Source: Ahaetulla prasina (lineage: Eukaryota; Chordata; Lepidosauria; Squamata; Colubridae). Taken from it: a stretch of DNA of 64,000 nucleotides. Location of the stretch: contig NC_080540.1 in assembly GCF_028640845.1 (NCBI RefSeq), positions 257,658,958 through 257,722,957 of the forward strand, given 5' to 3'. The translations under genes and the position numbers were made by a program. The notes below the pieces were generated by a model, which was not told the DNA's origin, did not search any database, and saw only the letters and a program-made list of their open reading frames with translations. How positions within the stretch are numbered: position 1 is the first letter of the stretch; the number at the start of each line of letters is the position of its first letter. Below are positions 19,962-31,294 of the stretch, piece after piece.

Positions 19962-21364
19962 TTACCGTGCAAATAGACTCACCCTCACACAAAGGAACAC
20001 ACTCCCCATAACCTCCGAACCCATTTGATAGTCGCCACGAGCATGCGCTGGAACTGGTTTCCTCCCGACGGGCTACCCCTCACCCACCCTAACCCTCCCA
20101 CCCCACCCAACACTACCTCCCCCTCCAACCCAGACCCGTCAGTTCCTACCCCCTTAAAATTCCCATTAAAATTCCTTTAAAACCCTATTAAAATAATTAA
20201 TTAAAAATCCCTGAGTCTCCTATTTTGGCATGCCATCTCTCGGGGTTCCAAAACCCGTCCTCAAGATGGACCCTCGATAATGTGGAGGCCAGACCCGCGA
20301 GAGGGAATCTCGAGGGCAAGAAGGTCAGCCGCTGTAAATGTCCGCATGATAAAGTCCGCAACGGACCCATCCTGGACCTGTCAAGATGGAAGTTGGCGCA
20401 CCAGGAGTTCGAGTAGAAGACAGGCGGGATATAGGTCTTGGGCGGTAGATGAACAAACCGCCATGATTAAGTCAGAGCTCCAACCCTCTTCTCCAGTCCC
20501 GAGGGGTGGTCTATGGGCACAAAGGGAGAGGATATAGTCCTACAATAGTCAAGCTAGGATTGTCCAGGACCATCCTCAATTCCCCACTGGGGACCAAAGG
20601 TCTTCAAACGATCCCCTTGCAGCCAGCCCATGGGCATCCTCAAAGATGGTAAAAAAGGTGCCTACATGGCCCGTGATCGTCCTTCAAGTTGACAAAGAGG
20701 ACGAAACACGCGCCTAGTGGGCCAAGCTGCTCCACCGACGAGGCATCTCTCTCCAAAAAGTCCGGGGGGGGGCAAAGGACTCAAAAAGCCCCCACTGACG
20801 GTCTAGAGACGTCCTCCAGGTGGTAGCGAGGGCGTCCCCTGGACCCGTGGACAGCCTTCAAGATGACAAAGAAGGCGACCATCGGGCCTCTTTGTGGCCG
20901 CTAAGCCTGGCCTCCAGCTGGAATAGGCCACTCACCCGCCAGGTTTGCTGGGTCATGCCACGAATCGCCGAACCCAGTCCACCACCAACAGGCTAGGCCC
21001 TGACCAAGCCGGTCCAGCCAGGCCGCCGCCACCGCCGTCACCGACACCGACACCGACTCTTCCACTGCCGGGGGGAGAGAGCCTCCAGGCCAGGCCGCCG
21101 CCGCCACCGAAAGACTCGGCCGCCGCCACCGTTGGATAAGGGCCAGGCTGCTCCCACACCGGCACCGCAGACGAGGGGGGACAAAGGGGAGAGAGGCTCT
21201 AGGCCCCTCCCAAAGCAGGGCCAAGCCAGGCCGCCGACCACCGCCGCCGGAAAGCCGCCGGAAAAACCGGCCGCCGCCGCCGCCGCCGCTGGAAAAGCCC
21301 GGCCACTGCCGCCCAGCCAGGCCGCTGCCGCCCGGCCTGGAGCGGGCCGGACCGCTGCCGCTGC

Positions 21365-21425
21365 CGCTGTTGGAAAAGGCCCGGCCGCTGGAAAAGGCCC
21401 GGCCGCTGGAAAAGGCCGGGCCGCC
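21365..21425. repeat. 18-bp minisatellite
   Basis: About three copies of GGAAAAGGCCCGGCCGCT in tandem inside the LINE 5' region, with single-base drift in the last copy. Confidence 0.8.
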
Positions 21426-21648
21426 GCCGCCGTCACCGCCGCCGCCATCGTCGGCCGCGCCGCCGGAGGGAGAGCGCTCCGGGACTCCTCCCAAGGGAAC
21501 CCGGAGACGCCCCGCCTCAATTTGCCCAGCCTCTGACTCCCCGGACTCTCACCTACCCGGGCGGGGGGTCCAAGCTGTCAAAAGGACCCCCCCCCACCCG
21601 GTCTGGCCCGAAATAGGCCCGTCGCCGCATCAGCTGTTCAGCGGTGCG

Positions 21649-21660
21649 GCCGCCATCTTG
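21649..21660 (-). promoter_or_regulatory. YY1-type motif at the LINE 5' end
   Basis: The minus strand reads CAAGATGGCGGC, the classic YY1 site, within ~25 bp of the inferred transcription start. A TGCGCATG (NRF1-like) element lies at ~21665-21672. Human L1 carries a YY1 site at a similar position, where it sets the start site. Function here is inferred. Confidence 0.5.
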
Positions 21661-21680
21661 GACATGCGCAGTAAATACTA

Positions 21681-22785
21681 TTTACTATAGTAGATATAGT
21701 AGATACTATTGATATAGCTCAATTTTTTTTTGAAAGATGCTACCATCTATTGCTTTGAATAAAGCTCTGTCATCTTCAGTATCTGATACAATCTAAGGAC
21801 CAATATTTCCCAGAAGTTTAGTGCAAATATATATATGGTTTGTATTTTAAAAAAAAATATATGGAGGAACCTGTTATGTTTTCTTTAACAATGCCTATAT
21901 CCGACAATGGTAATGTAGTTAGTGCTTCAAAGAGCACTTTGAAAAAATCTAGCTCAAATGGAGCTAGATTTCTCTCTCAATGCATCCCTCAGGTATAAAT
22001 GAAAATTGAAGTGTCATTTTTCACTGAGGTGAAAATGACAAAATAGCTCAACATAAAAACTCAGTAGTGTGTTTGCTTATTGTTTTAAGTGAAATAGGCA
22101 TTTTCTGCAAAAGATCAGGCAGTCCCAGACACAGAAACTGCTCTTGCCATTGACGGAGAAGTAATGGATAAATGTGTCTGAAGAATTGCACGTTGCCCAC
22201 CAATTTTCAATAACAACGCCCTTGTTCAACAAGGGTTTAGCACATCAGTTGAGAAACACACATTTCTATAAAAATAAATATGCCTTTATTAGATTTTTTT
22301 TTAGGATAAATATTTCAAGGGAAAGTGCTTCGAGTATTTGTAAGTTGCCCCATTTACTGGATGTGCCCTTTGATAAGGCTGAGATCATCACCACATTTGT
22401 ACAATTCTGTTGTAATGTCTGTCATTGTTAAAAAGGGTACTGTGGCAACTTTTCAAACCCAGAATCATAAATGTATCTGTGTTCAGTCTCAAAATATGCT
22501 ACCGCCCTGCCTTTCAGTGGATTACTGATCCATTTCACATTGCTGCTTCCTGCTACCATTGGAAAGGATATAGATGATCATGAAGTGTCTACACCTACTC
22601 TTATACCTGTAACAAAGTTCAGAATCATGTAAGCAACTATTTCTTGTGACATTCTATAAAAGTGATATTCAGACTTTAAAGAAGTAGGATAGAAAGAGTA
22701 GTTTTGAATTCTGGTGTTGGAGAAGACTCTAGTGAACAGAACAATCAAATGGCTCTTTGTACAAATCGCTGCAGTGTTTTCACTT
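21681..22785. other. no gene recognised
   Basis: AT-rich filler starting with a short (TAGTAGATA)n-like run at 21684-21712. Open frames here are short and unrelated to known domains. Confidence 0.5.
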
Positions 22786-23010
22786 GAGCCACAAAGTGAC
22801 CAAGTACAATTATTCTCCTTCAGAAGCATTAAGCAAAGACCCTCTGGAGAAGGTTTTAACGTGGAAGGAAAGAGAAGAAGAGAATGACTAGCAGCAAAGT
22901 GGATGGACTGAGTTACAATAGCAATGAGTACACGACTGTAAGGCCAGGTTAGGGACAGGTCATCATGGAGCAAATCTAGCTAGGTAGTCACTAAAAATCA
23001 ACTTGAAGGT
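22786..23010 (+). pseudogene. BovB/RTE-like LINE C-terminal relic
   Basis: Broken plus-strand frames give SKDPLEKVL followed by a K/E/R-rich stretch and GWTEL, in the order expected for the RTE/BovB ORF2 terminus (…LEK.LMLGK.EG.R.RG....RW.D). The 131-codon frame on the opposite strand (22973-22578) is an antisense shadow. Confidence 0.5.
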
Positions 23011-23496
23011 AATCAATCAAAATCAGATGGTTAATAGCATACAGTATGATACCAGGTCTAGCTGTTTGTAAAATAAAAATAGATGGAAACGGCACCTTCC
23101 CTTCCCCACAAAAAGAGCAACTTCTAACCTTTTACCAAGAGTGGGTAGGAGAAAGAACTAAAAAAACTTTAAACACTGAATCCAATATACAGAGAACTTA
23201 TTGTACATTTAATGAACAGCAGCTGCTGGAATTTTTCCTAATATTTTCTTCACTTCTTAAAATCAGCCTACATCAGAAATTCTTATTCCCTTGATTATTT
23301 TCCTTCAAAAATTTTTAATAAGGTAATGTCAGCAACATTTGCTAATATATATATAGGTCCATTTTAATTCTTTTAAACACTGCTGATTTCAAATATCTAA
23401 ATTATTCCTCGTCTCTGCAGGATAATCCCTGCCTAACACTGTCAATCATTAATTAGATGGACCAATAGGCTAACTTGTTATAAAGCAGGTTCTTAT
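23011..23496. other. no gene recognised
   Basis: AT-rich filler, including an 82-codon frame at 23046-23294 without family resemblance. Confidence 0.45.
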
Positions 23497-23725
23497 AGCA
23501 ATCGCAATAGCACTTATATATCACGCCATAGTGCTTTGCAGCACTCTCTGATCAGTTTACAATGTCAGCATATTGCTTCCATATTGCTACCTGGGCCCTC
23601 ATTTTATAACCTTGGAAGGATGGATGGCTGAGCCTTGAGCCCATCAGGATCAAACTCCAGGCTATGTGAAAGAGTTATCCTGTAATACTTCATTGTAACA
23701 ACTGTGCCACCAGGGTTCTTCATTA
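23497..23725 (-). mobile_element. Sauria-type SINE, GCTATT-tailed, old
   Basis: A diverged minus-strand copy: TGGCACAGTTGTTACAAT head near 23712, body fragment AAGGCTCAGCCATCC, and tail …AAGTGCTATTGCGATTGCTA at 23497-23520. Many substitutions relative to the copies at 5340 and 55306. Confidence 0.75.
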
Positions 23726-23869
23726 CTTATGCTCCAAGCAATATAAGTTCTGTATTAATTTTGCTGCATTAATGAGATGCCTACATGATATTTGAAATTT
23801 TTGGTGGCTCTGATAAGTCAGTAAAGAAGCTTGACTAAGAAAATCATTTTCAGTGCCACTGGTTTTGTT

Positions 23870-24004
23870 TTTCAAAGGGAACGTGGCTAGTCTAATCTAA
23901 CTCTGATGTAGTTGTTTTCAAAGTATAATTGCTAATTATGAAAGATTGGGGGAAACATATACATAGAAAATAATTATATTTAATGGATTATGCATTTTAA
24001 TTAA
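23870..24004 (+). repeat. 135-bp direct repeat, copy 1
   Basis: From TTTCAAAGGGAACGTGGC to GCATTTTAATTAA it is identical, as far as I can read, to 25570-25704, exactly 1,700 bp away. The flanks differ. The repeat matches no transposon end I recognise and has no ORF. Confidence 0.92.
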
Positions 24005-24436
24005 TAACTGAAAATAAGGCAACATGTCAAAAGACATAAACCATAAAGCTCAAAACAACCCAATCACTAATGTATAATGATATTTGTATCTTCTTTATGA
24101 CTCAGGGACTTTAAAATATATCGATGAACAACGATTATCATTTTACAATTAAATTCCATTGGTTTTGAACTATTCAACCAAACAAACTTGACCATCTGAA
24201 AAAACATATTGCAGCGAGACAAACTGTTTGTATTAAAAGTCATGCTTAAGTCAATTCTGATTCTATTTTTAAGAAGAATTATTGATTACATAGAAGCTAA
24301 GTTAGGATCTATGGGATCTTAAAATGTGATGATTTGTTCATTAATTTTTAAAATTATTTTAGCTAATTATTTTTTACATCCACAGAATATTTATTTGGAA
24401 CAACTTAATGAAATCAAAAGAAATTGTCTGTAATTC
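24005..24436. other. no gene recognised
   Basis: AT-rich filler between the first 135-bp repeat and the GC-richer hAT fragment. Confidence 0.45.
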
Positions 24437-24936
24437 TGGCTGGCTAATAGAGGCTGGGGATTCAGCCTGCCTGTCGGTAGACTCCAGTGGAGCTCCAGCT
24501 GGCTAATAGAGGCTGGGGATTTGGCCTGCTGGCCATCAGGGCTCCAAATGAGTTCCAGCTGGCTATGGGAAGCCGGGGATTGGGCCAGCCAGTGCTTACC
24601 TGTAGGCAGGAAGAGGCAGCTCCATTGGGGCACAAGCAAATTCAGCGAAGCAGAATGCAGACGTGCATGCAAGTCTCTCAGGGAAGGTCACCACTGAATC
24701 ACAAGGTGAGTAGTGGGCCACATGGCAAAAAGGCGTATATATAGGGCTCGGATGGGCGGGACGAGCTTTGAATGGGCGAGTGAGCATAGAGCGTGCGAGC
24801 ATCATGTGAGGGCAAGTGAGCAGTGACCGGTTCAAGGGCATGGCCAGCCAGCCATCGCTAATGATTTGGTGACCAAGGCCAAATTATCGCTACCGGTTCT
24901 CCCGAACCAGTGCGAACCGGGAGCAACCCACCACTG
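24437..24936. mobile_element. hAT-like MITE, right end, with internal 60-bp tandem repeat
   Basis: The right terminus reads GCTACCGGTTCTCCCGAACC…GGGAGCAACCCACCACTG, ending at 24936; this is the CAGTGGTGGG-type hAT terminus. The interior holds about three ~60-bp units beginning AGCTGGCTAATAGAGGCTGGGG (near 24438, 24497 and 24557). No matching left terminus or target duplication was found. Confidence 0.55.
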
Positions 24937-25004
24937 TTACAGTCTAGTTTAAAACTTCATTTCTCCCAGTGAATCTTCCAAAGATGCACATAGAAAGATC
25001 TATA

Positions 25005-25075
25005 AATAGTCTTTCTCTCTCTCCCCCTCTTTCTTTTCTCTCTCTCCCCCTCCCTCTCTCCTTCTCGCTCCATAG
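25005..25075. repeat. pyrimidine-rich (TC)n-type tract
   Basis: A run of CTTTCTCTCTCTCCCCCTCT-type sequence with no other content. Confidence 0.85.
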
Positions 25076-25569
25076 AACGAAGGGACATGTGCAACAAGGC
25101 CTTATCTAGAACTGCATAATCCTATGATTTTATTTATTTGTTTAAGTTTTATTTGTGAGTAATTTAGTAAGTAAGCCTTTACTAAATCTGATATAGCATA
25201 TTTTGAAATATCTTTATGAAAAGCTTCTTTATGAATTCTTTTATCTGCAAAGTATTATTCTGCACAAGAACTAATGGAGTTTAATTTAGGCCATAGCAGT
25301 TGTACTCATTTGTGCTTGCACTGTTAAGTTCATTTGACAAAACCTGTCAGTGGACAATTTCAAAAACAAACAGATTTTAAAAAGCACATAAAAAGTTTTA
25401 TTTTAAAACCTAGACAGCTTTATCCTTACAGATTTCTTTTATGGCAGCATACAGACTCACTAAGCACAGATGAGGTGGTAAATCCTGTTTTGAATGTATT
25501 ACTCCACAGAATAGCTAGAAATGTTCATGACTGAATATAAAAAACAATTCTGTCATGCAGAAGTTAGCA

Positions 25570-25704
25570 TTTCAAAGGGAACGTGGCTAGTCTAATCTAA
25601 CTCTGATGTAGTTGTTTTCAAAGTATAATTGCTAATTATGAAAGATTGGGGGAAACATATACATAGAAAATAATTATATTTAATGGATTATGCATTTTAA
25701 TTAA
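25570..25704 (+). repeat. 135-bp direct repeat, copy 2
   Basis: Second copy of 23870-24004, in the same orientation. It is followed by an (AATTA)-rich stretch TTAAATTAAAATTAAATTAA at 25701-25720. Confidence 0.92.
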
Positions 25705-25984
25705 ATTAAAATTAAATTAATTGGAGCTGAATTCTTAGACCCACTTTTTGGGATCCCTTCAAGAATTGTTACAATGCTACATTCTGGTGGGCTTATATGT
25801 CCCAATTACACCATGAGGTACATCGTCACAAATGTTTGCTTCTTGAAGATTCAACCATGCTGGACAGGACGTAATTCAAGTCTAAGTAAATCCATGAAAG
25901 AAGAAAGAACAGCAACTCACTGCAACGTTTTGCCAAGAAAACCAAATGACAAATAGACATTCAGAAGCTCTATGGAAAACCTGT

Positions 25985-27060
25985 ATCAAAAATCCTAAAA
26001 GTAATTATATGAATGCATGTTTGATCACTGAACTAGATCCAGGCATTCTGGAAAGTGAAGTCAAATGTTCCCTAGAAAACATTGCTAACAACAAAGCTGC
26101 AGAAATTTAATCAATACCACAGATCTATTTAAAATTTTATGAGATGATGCAAGTTAAAATGAAACAAGCAGTTTGTAAGAAAGTGTACAAAAGATAGAAG
26201 AAGATTATATAACAGTTTATGTCTATAATGTATTTAATTTATTTGCAGAATATATTATGAGAATCGCTGAATTAGAAGAAAAAGAAATTAAAATGCTGAA
26301 AGAAATATCAACAGCCTCATATATGATGATAATATCACTTTGAGAGCTGGAAGCAAGGAAAATCTCTTGTTGAAGCTGAAAAAAGAAAATGCAAAAAATG
26401 GTTTCTTGCTCAGTATTGAAAAAACCAAGTTTATCTCAATAAGCAGCGCCAACTCTGTACAAAAGACAAGATAAGTAGTTGAACTAGTAAAAGACATTAT
26501 CTTTCTATGCTCAAATCTCCACAATGATGATGACTATAGCACAAAAATAAAAAAAAAATCTGTTACCTGGGAGAAAGCATATATCAGATTTAGACAACAT
26601 ACTGACATGTGACAAGATTACATTAACAACAAAAAAATCAGAACCAGTTTTCATACCAGTAGTTTTAAAGAATGGCTATAAAATCTAGGCCACCAGAAAT
26701 GGCAACAAAAGAAGATGAGTGCCTTTTAGTTCAGCTAAATGACAATATCCTGAACCTCAAGAAAAATAAAGCATTATATACTAGATAAGCAATGCTAGAT
26801 TGCTCTTTGGAAGCACTAATGATGAAGCTAAAGTTTAGATATTTTGGATGCATACTGTGACAGCAACAGTCATTGAAAAAGACCCTCATGCTTGAAAAAT
26901 TGGTAGGCAATTGAAAAAGAAGCTGACAGAAGACAATTAGCAAGATACTATCATTGCTGACACAAGCATAAACTTACAAGAACTCAAGGAAGCTTATTAC
27001 TGATGGCTTCTGGGCAAAATGGTGTCTATTGGGTCATGAAGTGCTGAAAGTGGTACAATA
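25985..27060 (+). pseudogene. BovB/RTE-like LINE reverse transcriptase relic
   Basis: In order: an RT N-terminal piece (PGILESEVKCSLENIANNKAA near 26040-26105); a palm remnant resembling RYADDTTL but degraded (IYDDNITL near 26320-26340), followed by LLLKLKKENAKNGFLLSIEKTKF; and C-terminal pieces (TDS.EKTLMLEKL-like, 26870-26900). Stops and indels are frequent, and part of the central RT is missing. It is an old, inactive fragment with no host coding signal nearby. Confidence 0.6.
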
Positions 27061-27431
27061 ACAACAATTATGGTTTTCTTCTGAAAAAGTGGTCTGTAGC
27101 CAGCAATTTAAAAGGCAAGTTTAGTTCTTAGAGTGCCAACATTACAGTAGTTCACCATGGCTGGCCTTCCGTCCCTCATGCCTGCATGTAATGCCAAAAT
27201 AAAGGAGCATAGATGTCATACTCTTTGAAAAGTACAGGGTTTCATTTTCCTATCTCAAAAACACTCAAAGAGCTAATCAAAGCTAATCAAAGAATTTGTG
27301 GGGTAGGGTCACTTCCAGTCCATTTGTTGGTTTGTCTTTTCTTCTATCAAAAGTGGATCGATGTTTACAGCTGCAGTGACACAAATGCACAAAGGATCTG
27401 TTTGATGGAAGGGAAAGAAGGAGGACTATCA
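27061..27431. other. no gene recognised
   Basis: Filler; a 75-codon frame (27213-27440) has no recognisable family. Confidence 0.4.
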
Positions 27432-27700
27432 GAAATTTAGATTAACAGATTTTGAAGGGACCTTGGAGGTCTTATAGTCCAACCTCCTGCTTAGACAGGA
27501 TACCCTGTACCACTTCAGACAAATGGTTTTCCAATCTCTTCTTAAAAACTTCCAGTGTTGGAGCATCCGCAACTTCTGAAGGCAAGTTGTTCCACTGATT
27601 AATTGTTCTGTCAGGAAACTTTGCCAAAAAAACAAACAAACAAAAAATTAAGGTGACATGCAGTCTGGTTCTCCTGATCTCCCACTTCAATGTTGCCTTC
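27432..27700 (-). mobile_element. CR1 LINE 3' end (avian-type CR1)
   Basis: The plus strand shows the familiar CR1 end in complement (GAAGGGACCTTGGAGGTCTT, TCCAACCTCCTGC). The minus frame 27690-27472 gives the ORF2 C-terminus DRTINQWNNLPSEVADAPTL and VFKKRLENHLSEV. A (CAAA)n-like insertion lies at 27629-27646. Confidence 0.85.
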
Positions 27701-27972
27701 GGGCTGGGATTAAATGAGAATGGATTGAGAGTTTAGCAAACTTTTGTACAGCCATTATGGAAAATATTGTTTTTCTTGGAGATATTAGGAAAAAATGGAA
27801 ACTAAGTATGCCAAGATCTTATTTTTTTATGGATGGTATAAGCTCTCATGGTTTATGTGTGAGTTCACATAGAAAGGTCTATACAATTTCAATCTCCAAA
27901 ACAACAGCAACTTATTCAGAGAGAAAAGGGATATAAAAAAGAAATCAAAATTATTAAAGACATGTGTAACTT

Positions 27973-28198
27973 CTTTATGAGGAAAAAATATAGCCTTAGC
28001 CCCCTTTATAGCTTACGACAGTGATGGCTAACCTTTTTGGCGCTGAATGCCAAAAGTGCACGAAAGCGCTCGCATACACATAATGCTTTATGAGGAAAAA
28101 ATATAGCATTGGCCACCTTTATGGCTATGACAGTGATGGCTAACCTTTTCAGCACCGCGTGCCAAAAGTGCGCGAAAGCGCTCGCACACCCCTAATGC
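27973..28198 (+). repeat. 113-bp tandem duplication spanning a hAT end
   Basis: The unit starting CTTTATGAGGAAAAAATATAGC at 27973 recurs at 28086. Each unit contains flank plus the first ~65 bp of the hAT-like element (CAGTGATGGCTAACCTTTT…). The two units differ at several positions. Confidence 0.85.
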
Positions 28199-28488
28199 AA
28201 TGCGCACATGACAATCCCTGTATGCATCCCATCCCCCACTTATGCACACGTGACCCCGTGTGCACCTTGTCCCTTGTGCATGCAGGAGCAACACCCACAC
28301 ATGCGCATATGACCCTCCTGCATGTGTCCCGCCCCCCACGCATGCACGGCAGAGACCCAAAACCAGCTGGCTGGCGGGATGTGTGTGCACATGCGTGGCG
28401 GAGCCGAGCTGGGGTGATGACTCGTGTGCCTGCAGAGAGAGCTCTGCATGCCACCTGTGGCATGCGTGCCATAAATTCGCCATCACTG
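28019..28488. mobile_element. hAT-like MITE (CAGTGATGGC type)
   Basis: Ends CAGTGATGGCTAACCTTTT and ..CCATAAATTCGCCATCACTG are inverted. The flanking 8-mers GCTTACGA (28011-28018) and GCTTAGGA (28489-28496) agree at 7 of 8 bases, as expected for hAT target duplications. The GC-rich interior (GTGTGCACATGCGTGG-type) has no transposase; open frames on both strands there are compositional. Confidence 0.75.
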
Positions 28489-28496
28489 GCTTAGGA

Positions 28497-30765
28497 TAAA
28501 AAGACCAATTACAATTTTTTAAAAAAGAAAAGAAATAAATTGTAAAGGTGTATCTGGCTTCAGAGAGCCTTGGATGTGGTTCCTAAAAAAAATGTCCAAA
28601 TCTTTTCATCCAATTCTAATTTTTTATGAGGCACAAGAAAATTGCTAGATATATATCTTGGAACCAATCAGATACATTATTTACAGCAGTTAAGCTCATG
28701 TCATTTTAGCAACATTAAATTATATAAAAAAAACATAATATAATGATTGGAACAAATCTTGAAAATCATCTAGATCAGCTGGTTCCTCAGTACCATCCTG
28801 CCTATGCTGAAAACACTAAGGCAGTATGTTTCACTATTGAACTGTTGCTACTGTCAGATTTTGCTGATGACCAACTTCAGTTGGCTTACAAGTAATGTGC
28901 TTGTCCTATATTCTGGAGTAACTCAGAATAATCATTCTATGTTTTGTTCATGTCTCACTCACTTCTGAAGAACATCTTGCAGTATCTTTCTCAAAGGCAA
29001 GGTATGAACTTTGGCTTGGGAAAAGTTGAACTTTCCTGTAATAAAGAGACTAACATCAAGTGTACAGAAGTTGGATGATACTAAAAACATTTAAGGAAGC
29101 TGAATAGTGGGGGATAGAATAAGAACTATTTCTTCACAGAACAGATAGTTTCACAATGGTGTTTGGTGGCACCATATATTGTTGAAACAGGAACTGATTT
29201 GGAGGGCTCTGAAAAGGATTTGGTAAATTTATGGAAGTGAAAGTTGTTACTGGCTATGCCAGTTAAGGAAGCTGCGTGTTATCTCCAATTTTGCAAGGGG
29301 CATGACTTAGAATATGAGTGTCAGACAGGCATTACATTCATGCTTGTTTTGGTAGTTCTCCAGAGGATCTGGGCTCATCAGAGTAGGGAGAGAAAGCCTG
29401 ATGCAGCAGTTCTGGATTCTTTCAGTCTTAATTTTTAGAAACACCAGCATATTTAGAAATAGTCAGTATTGTAGTATGATGCAACGGTTGTATTTTTTTT
29501 AAGACATGGGAAAGCAAAACTGGAGCAGAGGAAGGCAGCGGCACAAATGGAAACTATTGTGAACAGGATCAAGAGACTCAATCCATCAGATATTTTTGCC
29601 ATTCCAACTCAATTTACATTCAGAGAAAAACATTAGAAGCAGAGAACCCAAGAGCACATGCAGAGATTTTTTTCCTCTCCTGTGTATGCTTTTATGGGAC
29701 TGATAAAATACTGCTGAACAGTTTAATTGAATGTGGTCTTGAACAGCAACAACAAAATGAGATTTATCAAATTTACTTAGAACTTTATTGAAAAATCATT
29801 CTTCCCTAACATGCAAGCGAAAGAAGAATATATGAATAAATAAACAGAAGAGCAATGCCTGGTAAAGTAATCATAATCCTGTTTGAAATGCAGTCTAAAT
29901 TTTAAACATTCAACCTCTTGCACCTTTGATGCTCATAGTAAGATCTCTACGCCTAAAATCAGAGTGTTAAACCTTTTATTACTTTTAGTCTATTTATACA
30001 TTTTTTACAAGTAAGTGGGTTGTATTGGGACAATCTGTTATCAGGTCCCCACCAAATAACAAAATTCCATAAAATAATTTCACAAAGCAAATTATACCAA
30101 TACAATCATAACTTAATCTTAGACCCTTCTTAAACAAGTGTGTCATTCATGAGCAATTAAACAGACTTTGCTGGCAATAATATAATTTCAGGACTATCAA
30201 AACAGCTTTCATCAAGCATGTTCAGTTACACAAGAATAATTTAAGTTATGAGCTTACTTGTGTTGATTTAAATCCTGATGTTATGCAATCATAATCTATC
30301 TAAAATGTAATTGTTTCAGGGATCCATATTACTAAATAATATTTACACAGACTTGGAGAAAATACAGCATTAGTCAATTAAAGTATAAGCTATATTTCCT
30401 TTCCCCTTGTTACTATTTCTCTGCTGATTCTTGATTAGTACAATAGCCAGGAAAATCCTTCTAGATCTTTCATTCAAGGTAAAACTCTGCTTGGAGTATT
30501 TCTGTATATTATCTTTACATCCAAAACAGGGCACAGAATAAAAGATAAAAAGAATGAAGAATTTGTATGACCGCATTACAGATATCATTTAAAAAACCAA
30601 ATAAACGAGTACATGTTGTAGATTGGCAATTATATAATGATCATTGTTTGATACAATTGTGATTAAAGAGTTTTCATGTATACAAACTCATTAGTGGGGG
30701 TTAATATTACCATTTTTAGTTAATACACTACCAACACTTTTACCTCATATAACTATTCTAATGAT
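28497..30765. other. no gene recognised
   Basis: 2.3 kb of AT-rich DNA. No domain, SINE or MITE end recognised; 28985-29440 may be a very old retroelement. Confidence 0.45.
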
Positions 30766-31060
30766 TAGCATGTTTTGTTTTTATTCATTTAGTTGTATCT
30801 GACTCTTGGTGACTTTACAGACAAGTGTTCCCCATGCTACTCTGTCAAGCAGAGCTTCTTTCAATTGCTGTATGTTCAACTTTGGATCAGATTTAATGTT
30901 ATCAAGTTAGCGTATTCTTTGCTTGCCCCTTCTTCTTTGTCCACTAAAAATTCCTAGCATCATTGCCTTCTTCAATGAATTTGCATGCATAACATGGCCA
31001 AAGTAAATCAGACGTAGTCTTATGATTTTAGCTTCCAGTGACGTGCATAATTAGCATATG
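30766..31060. mobile_element. old RTE-type LINE 3'-region relic
   Basis: ATTTAGTTGTATCTGACTCT..TGGTGACTTTACAGACAAGT, then TTGCATGCATAACATGGCCA and AAGTAAATCAGACGTAGTCT, follow the word order of a widespread vertebrate RTE/BovB-related repeat. Family and strand are uncertain. Confidence 0.4.
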
Positions 31061-31294
31061 ATCATCCAAATTTCACTTACGGTTTTATGGCATTCTTAAC
31101 AATAAAGTGCCATCTCAATACATATTTCAAAAACCTAAACAAAAGTAGCCTAGATTAAATAGAAACATACTCTGATCCTGACAATGTCCTCTGACAGTTT
31201 GATTTGAAGGTAAAGGGTTTGATTGAGAGATATAAATGCTAGGGAGATGAGTTATTTTAATTATTACTGTGGATACAGGCAGGACTAGCAGCAG

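Larger units (their letters stand above)
16794..21680 (-). mobile_element. probably full-length L2-like LINE
   Basis: Spans the (ATTT)n tail (16794-16820), the 3' hairpin (ACCGCCCTTCTCCCGAAGGA..CAGGGCGGT at 16834-16866), ORF2 (17030-19961) and a GC-rich 5' region reaching the YY1-like motif at 21649-21660. At 4.9 kb it has the size expected of a complete L2/CR1-clade element. The 5' edge is placed where GC content collapses at ~21680. No target duplication is evident. It is about the same age class as the copy at 7415, from which it differs mainly by small indels. Confidence 0.85.
19990..21680 (-). promoter_or_regulatory. CpG-rich 5' region of the L2-like LINE
   Basis: About 1.7 kb of strongly GC- and CpG-rich DNA, unlike anything else in the window, precedes ORF2 on the minus strand. 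Between 20230 and 20880 a motif like (CAT)CTTGAAGG.TG.CC.GGG recurs several times on the minus strand. 20900-21520 is dominated by GCC/CCG triplet repeats. Long open frames there (e.g. 21494-20901) encode only Gly/Ser/Pro/Ala-rich low complexity and are probably not protein. It most likely contains the element's internal promoter. Confidence 0.65.

Noticed and set aside
20901..21494. Long (197-codon) minus-strand frame in the GC-rich region
   Set aside because: It encodes only Gly/Ser/Ala/Pro low complexity from GCC repeats, and overlapping frames on both strands are equally long. This is compositional, not a protein gene.
16794..21680. Target duplication for the full-length L2-like LINE
   Set aside because: No convincing repeat is seen between the two flanks; L2/CR1-clade insertions often lack clear duplications, and the 5' edge is uncertain.
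22578..22973. 131-codon minus frame as a host gene
   Set aside because: Part of it is antisense to a BovB/RTE C-terminal relic; the rest has no domain or splice context.
28088..28499. Overlapping long frames on both strands, His/Cys-rich, possible zinc-finger gene
   Set aside because: They lie inside a hAT-like MITE with terminal inverted repeats and a target duplication; the composition comes from CATGCGTG-type repeats.
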